64,000 bases of DNA, taken from positions 1 to 64,000 of the forward strand of contig NZ_JBHUDI010000010.1 of assembly GCF_042678045.1 (NCBI RefSeq), written 5' to 3'. The notes beneath the pieces were generated by a model. That model did not search any database. It had not been told where the DNA came from and saw nothing but the letters and a program-made list of their open reading frames with translations. Position 1 is the stretch's first letter, and the number at the start of each line of letters is the position of its first letter. The translations under genes were made by a program, and so were the position numbers. The DNA is from Natrinema amylolyticus_A. Lineage in GTDB: Archaea > Halobacteriota > Halobacteria > Halobacteriales > Natrialbaceae. Shown here in pieces: positions 62,043-64,000 of this stretch.

Positions 62043-62888
62043 TTACCGGTCTGTCGACTCGAGCACGTCGACTTCGAGCCGGCCAACGGCGGCCGGAACG
62101 AGAAGGATACCAGCGACGAGGATCGCGTAGAGTCCAACCAGCAGGGGTTCGACCGCTTCGACGGCCGATTCAGCTGTCTGCACGGTGGCCACGAATCCGC
62201 CACCGACGACGACGAGGGCGACGCCCTCGAGTCGGGAGCGAAGTGCCGGCAGGGCTGGGAGTCGTCGCGAGCCCAGCAGGCCGCCGATCGAGCTGCCGAG
62301 GCCGAGCAACGAGTCGGTCGCGCCGCCGGCGATGACGACTGCGGGAACCGAAAGGACGAGCGCGATCGCGAAGCCGATCGTCGGATCGCCACCTGTGAGC
62401 CGATCCATGACGACGACGAACGCGACCCCGAGAATCGCGCCGACGATCACGTCGCCGAGATAATGAACGCCGAGGACCACCCGCGAGAGCGAGATGAGCA
62501 CGACGAGCGTCCCGGCAGCCAGCAGCGCCCGCGCGTCTCGCGTCCGATCGTAGGCCGAGACGAGGCCGCCGTAGACGACGGCCGCGGCGAACGCGTGGCC
62601 GCTCGGAAAGCCGTAGCCCTCGCGCTCGCCCTCGAGTGCGACGAGCATGGCGTCTGCTGGTGGTCGCGGGAGCGCAAACAGTGTCTTGAGCGACAGCAAC
62701 AGCGCCAGCCCGGCGATCGCGTAACTGATCACGAGCGCGCTTTGGCGGCGATTCGACCACCAGAACAGCACCGCAAGCAGGAGCATGAGCGCCGTCGTGC
62801 CGCCGAGTTCGGTCACGAAGACGACGAGATCCACGTACTCGGCGGTAACTGCCTCTCGGATGAGTGTACTCCCCTCCTTGAGTCGCAT
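62043..62888 (-). CDS. PAP2-family membrane phosphatase
   Basis: A 281-residue membrane protein. The three phosphatase motifs are K68...R75P76 (KTLFALPRP), PSGH at 95-98, and R136...H142...D146 (SRVVLGVHYLGD). Likely removes phosphate from a lipid phosphate or pyrophosphate such as an isoprenoid carrier. Convergent with the YbjQ gene, 3 bp apart. Confidence 0.88.
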   Translation of the reverse strand: MRLKEGSTLIREAVTAEYVDLVVFVTELGGTTALMLLLAVLFWWSNRRQSALVISYAIAGLALLLSLKTLFALPRPPADAMLVALEGEREGYGFPSGHAFAAAVVYGGLVSAYDRTRDARALLAAGTLVVLISLSRVVLGVHYLGDVIVGAILGVAFVVVMDRLTGGDPTIGFAIALVLSVPAVVIAGGATDSLLGLGSSIGGLLGSRRLPALPALRSRLEGVALVVVGGGFVATVQTAESAVEAVEPLLVGLYAILVAGILLVPAAVGRLEVDVLESTDR

Positions 62889-63005
62889 GTCGTCGATCGT
62901 TACGTTCAGCAGAAAATAAATGTATGAGTTTCAGTGGGCGTGACGTCCGTTTCACTGTCGTGCCGGCTTACAGTCCCGCCGCGCCCACGCGATCGACGCG
63001 CTGGC

Positions 63006-64000
63006 TCATCGCTGTGCCCACTCGAGCATGCGCTCGTAGACTGGATCGGACGCGAGCGCTGATGCGTCGCCGACCAGCACCAGCGCGCGTTTGGGCCGGG
63101 TCAACGCGACGTTGATCCGGCGGTAGTCCTCGAAGATCGGCCCCTCGAGCGTGCCCGTCGCAGTGAAGGAGACGATGATGACCTCCTGGCTCGAGCCCTG
63201 GAAGCGGTCGACGGTGTCGACGGCGATGTCGTCGGGGACGTGTTTCGAGATCTCCGAGACCTGCGCACGGAACGGTGCGATGACGCCGATTTCGGAGCGC
63301 TCGAGGCCGGCGCCCTCGTACGACTCGATCAGCTCGGCGATCCGTTCGGCTTCCTCACTGTCGGTGTACTGGCTCCGGTCGCCCGCGACATCGACGAACG
63401 AGACTGGATCCTGCAATTCCGGGGGCAGCGCGTCGCGGGAGACGCCCTCGAGGTCGTCGAGCGTCCGGCCCGCGACCGCAGGCGTCGCGGGCCGGAGCTG
63501 GCCGTCGTAGAATTCGGTGGAGGCGAAGACCTGAATGCGCTGGTTCATCCGGTACTGGCGGTCGAGCATGACGCCGGCCTCGGGATACAGGTCGACGAGT
63601 CGTTCAAATAGCGACTCGGAGAGGTCGTTCTCGGCCCGCACGACGGGCGGTAACTGCTCGTGGTCGCCGACGAGGACGAACCGCTCGGCCAGGTTGATCG
63701 CTGCACAGGTCCCCGGTTCAGTGAGCTGGGCAGCCTCGTCGACCAGCGCCACGTCGAAGGTCTGTTCTTTCATCACCCGCGAGCCACAGGTTGCGGTCGT
63801 CGCCGCCACGACCTGTGCGTTTTGCAGTTTCGCGACGCGATCGTCGGGATCGCCCGCGCGCTCGAGCCGGTAGGGCTCCATGTCCGCGCGGACGCTGCTT
63901 TCCGAACCGACGCGGACGACGCGGTCGTCGTCGATCACGTCCTCCAACTGTTCGAGGGTGGCCTCGAGCGCGTTGTCGACGGCACGATTCGTAAAGGCCG
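63006..64000 (-). CDS. Upf1/DNA2-like superfamily-1 helicase, C-terminal part, open at the window edge
   Basis: About 330 C-terminal residues, continuing in frame past 64000 (the codons beyond residue one of the visible Met-like TTG are TNRAVDNALEATLEQ-like, matching the motif Ia area). Motifs II/III are VDEAAQLTEPG and VLVGDHEQLPPVV, motif IV is MLDRQYRMN, and motif VI is in VDRFQGSSQEVIIVS and NVALTRPKRALVLVGD. These helicases act on DNA or RNA; the N-terminal part with Walker A lies outside. Confidence 0.9.
   Translation of the reverse strand, partial: AFTNRAVDNALEATLEQLEDVIDDDRVVRVGSESSVRADMEPYRLERAGDPDDRVAKLQNAQVVAATTATCGSRVMKEQTFDVALVDEAAQLTEPGTCAAINLAERFVLVGDHEQLPPVVRAENDLSESLFERLVDLYPEAGVMLDRQYRMNQRIQVFASTEFYDGQLRPATPAVAGRTLDDLEGVSRDALPPELQDPVSFVDVAGDRSQYTDSEEAERIAELIESYEGAGLERSEIGVIAPFRAQVSEISKHVPDDIAVDTVDRFQGSSQEVIIVSFTATGTLEGPIFEDYRRINVALTRPKRALVLVGDASALASDPVYERMLEWAQR

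Noticed and set aside
1..64000. CRISPR array, transposase or integrase genes
   Set aside because: No regularly spaced short repeats, no DDE/serine/tyrosine recombinase motifs and no Cas-like proteins were seen in the window.

Overview
The window is chromosomal DNA from an extremely halophilic archaeon (class Halobacteria; the gene set fits the Natrialbales, but genus cannot be fixed from this stretch). Evidence: GC-rich DNA with CG-rich codon use, strongly acidic proteins, an archaeal S10/spc ribosomal operon that includes S4e, L32e, L19e and an RNase P protein, TATA-type promoters often placed so that transcripts would be leaderless, HalOD1 and other haloarchaeal domain families, and F420- and tetrahydromethanopterin-type enzymes.

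Layout. 0.4-4.8 kb: five minus-strand genes (SDR, methylglyoxal synthase, KhtT-like and KhtU-like K+/H+ antiporter subunits, HAD phosphatase) and a divergent glyoxalase-fold gene. 4.8-15 kb: housekeeping genes (pyrF, a GTPBP1-type GTPase, a GDT1 cation transporter, the overlapping proC-proB-proA operon, mch, small binding-domain proteins). 15.0-15.8 kb: two tRNA-Gly(GCC) genes in a tandem direct repeat that also carries tRNA 3'-end fragments. 16.0-30.4 kb: one compact plus-strand ribosomal block of 25 genes from a SPOUT methyltransferase through L3...L15 to SecY, mostly overlapping or separated by less than 10 bp.

30.4-41.3 kb: a looser, more AT-rich stretch separating secY from adk. It holds a family-4 glycosyltransferase, a Wzx-type flippase, and an aa3-type terminal oxidase set (CoxB, a CoxA-CoxC fusion, a small subunit IV) with a multi-spanning membrane protein and a zinc-finger membrane protein. 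41.3-47.0 kb: adk, DUF106/Oxa1-like insertase, cmk, cbf5/truB and tRNA-Pro(GGG), interrupted by a pilin-like secreted protein gene. 47.0-49.1 kb: gene-poor patch with small zinc-ribbon proteins, a HalOD1 protein and a frameshifted lipoprotein. 49.2-64 kb: a secreted TSP3-repeat metalloprotease, an Lhr-type helicase, an ACAD10-like split module (kinase-fold protein, HAD, SDR, with a regulator and an F420-dependent oxidoreductase), a HypE-like AIR synthase, a K+ channel, a PAP2 phosphatase and the 3' part of a superfamily-1 helicase.

Most notable items: the methylglyoxal synthase/K+-H+ antiporter neighbourhood at the left end; a roughly 79-bp intergenic repeat family in four copies, two starting on stop codons; a 63-bp palindromic in-frame insertion in pyrF; the tRNA-Gly repeat; and paired palindromes upstream of the glycosyltransferase. 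All assignments are from reading the sequence; no database search was run.
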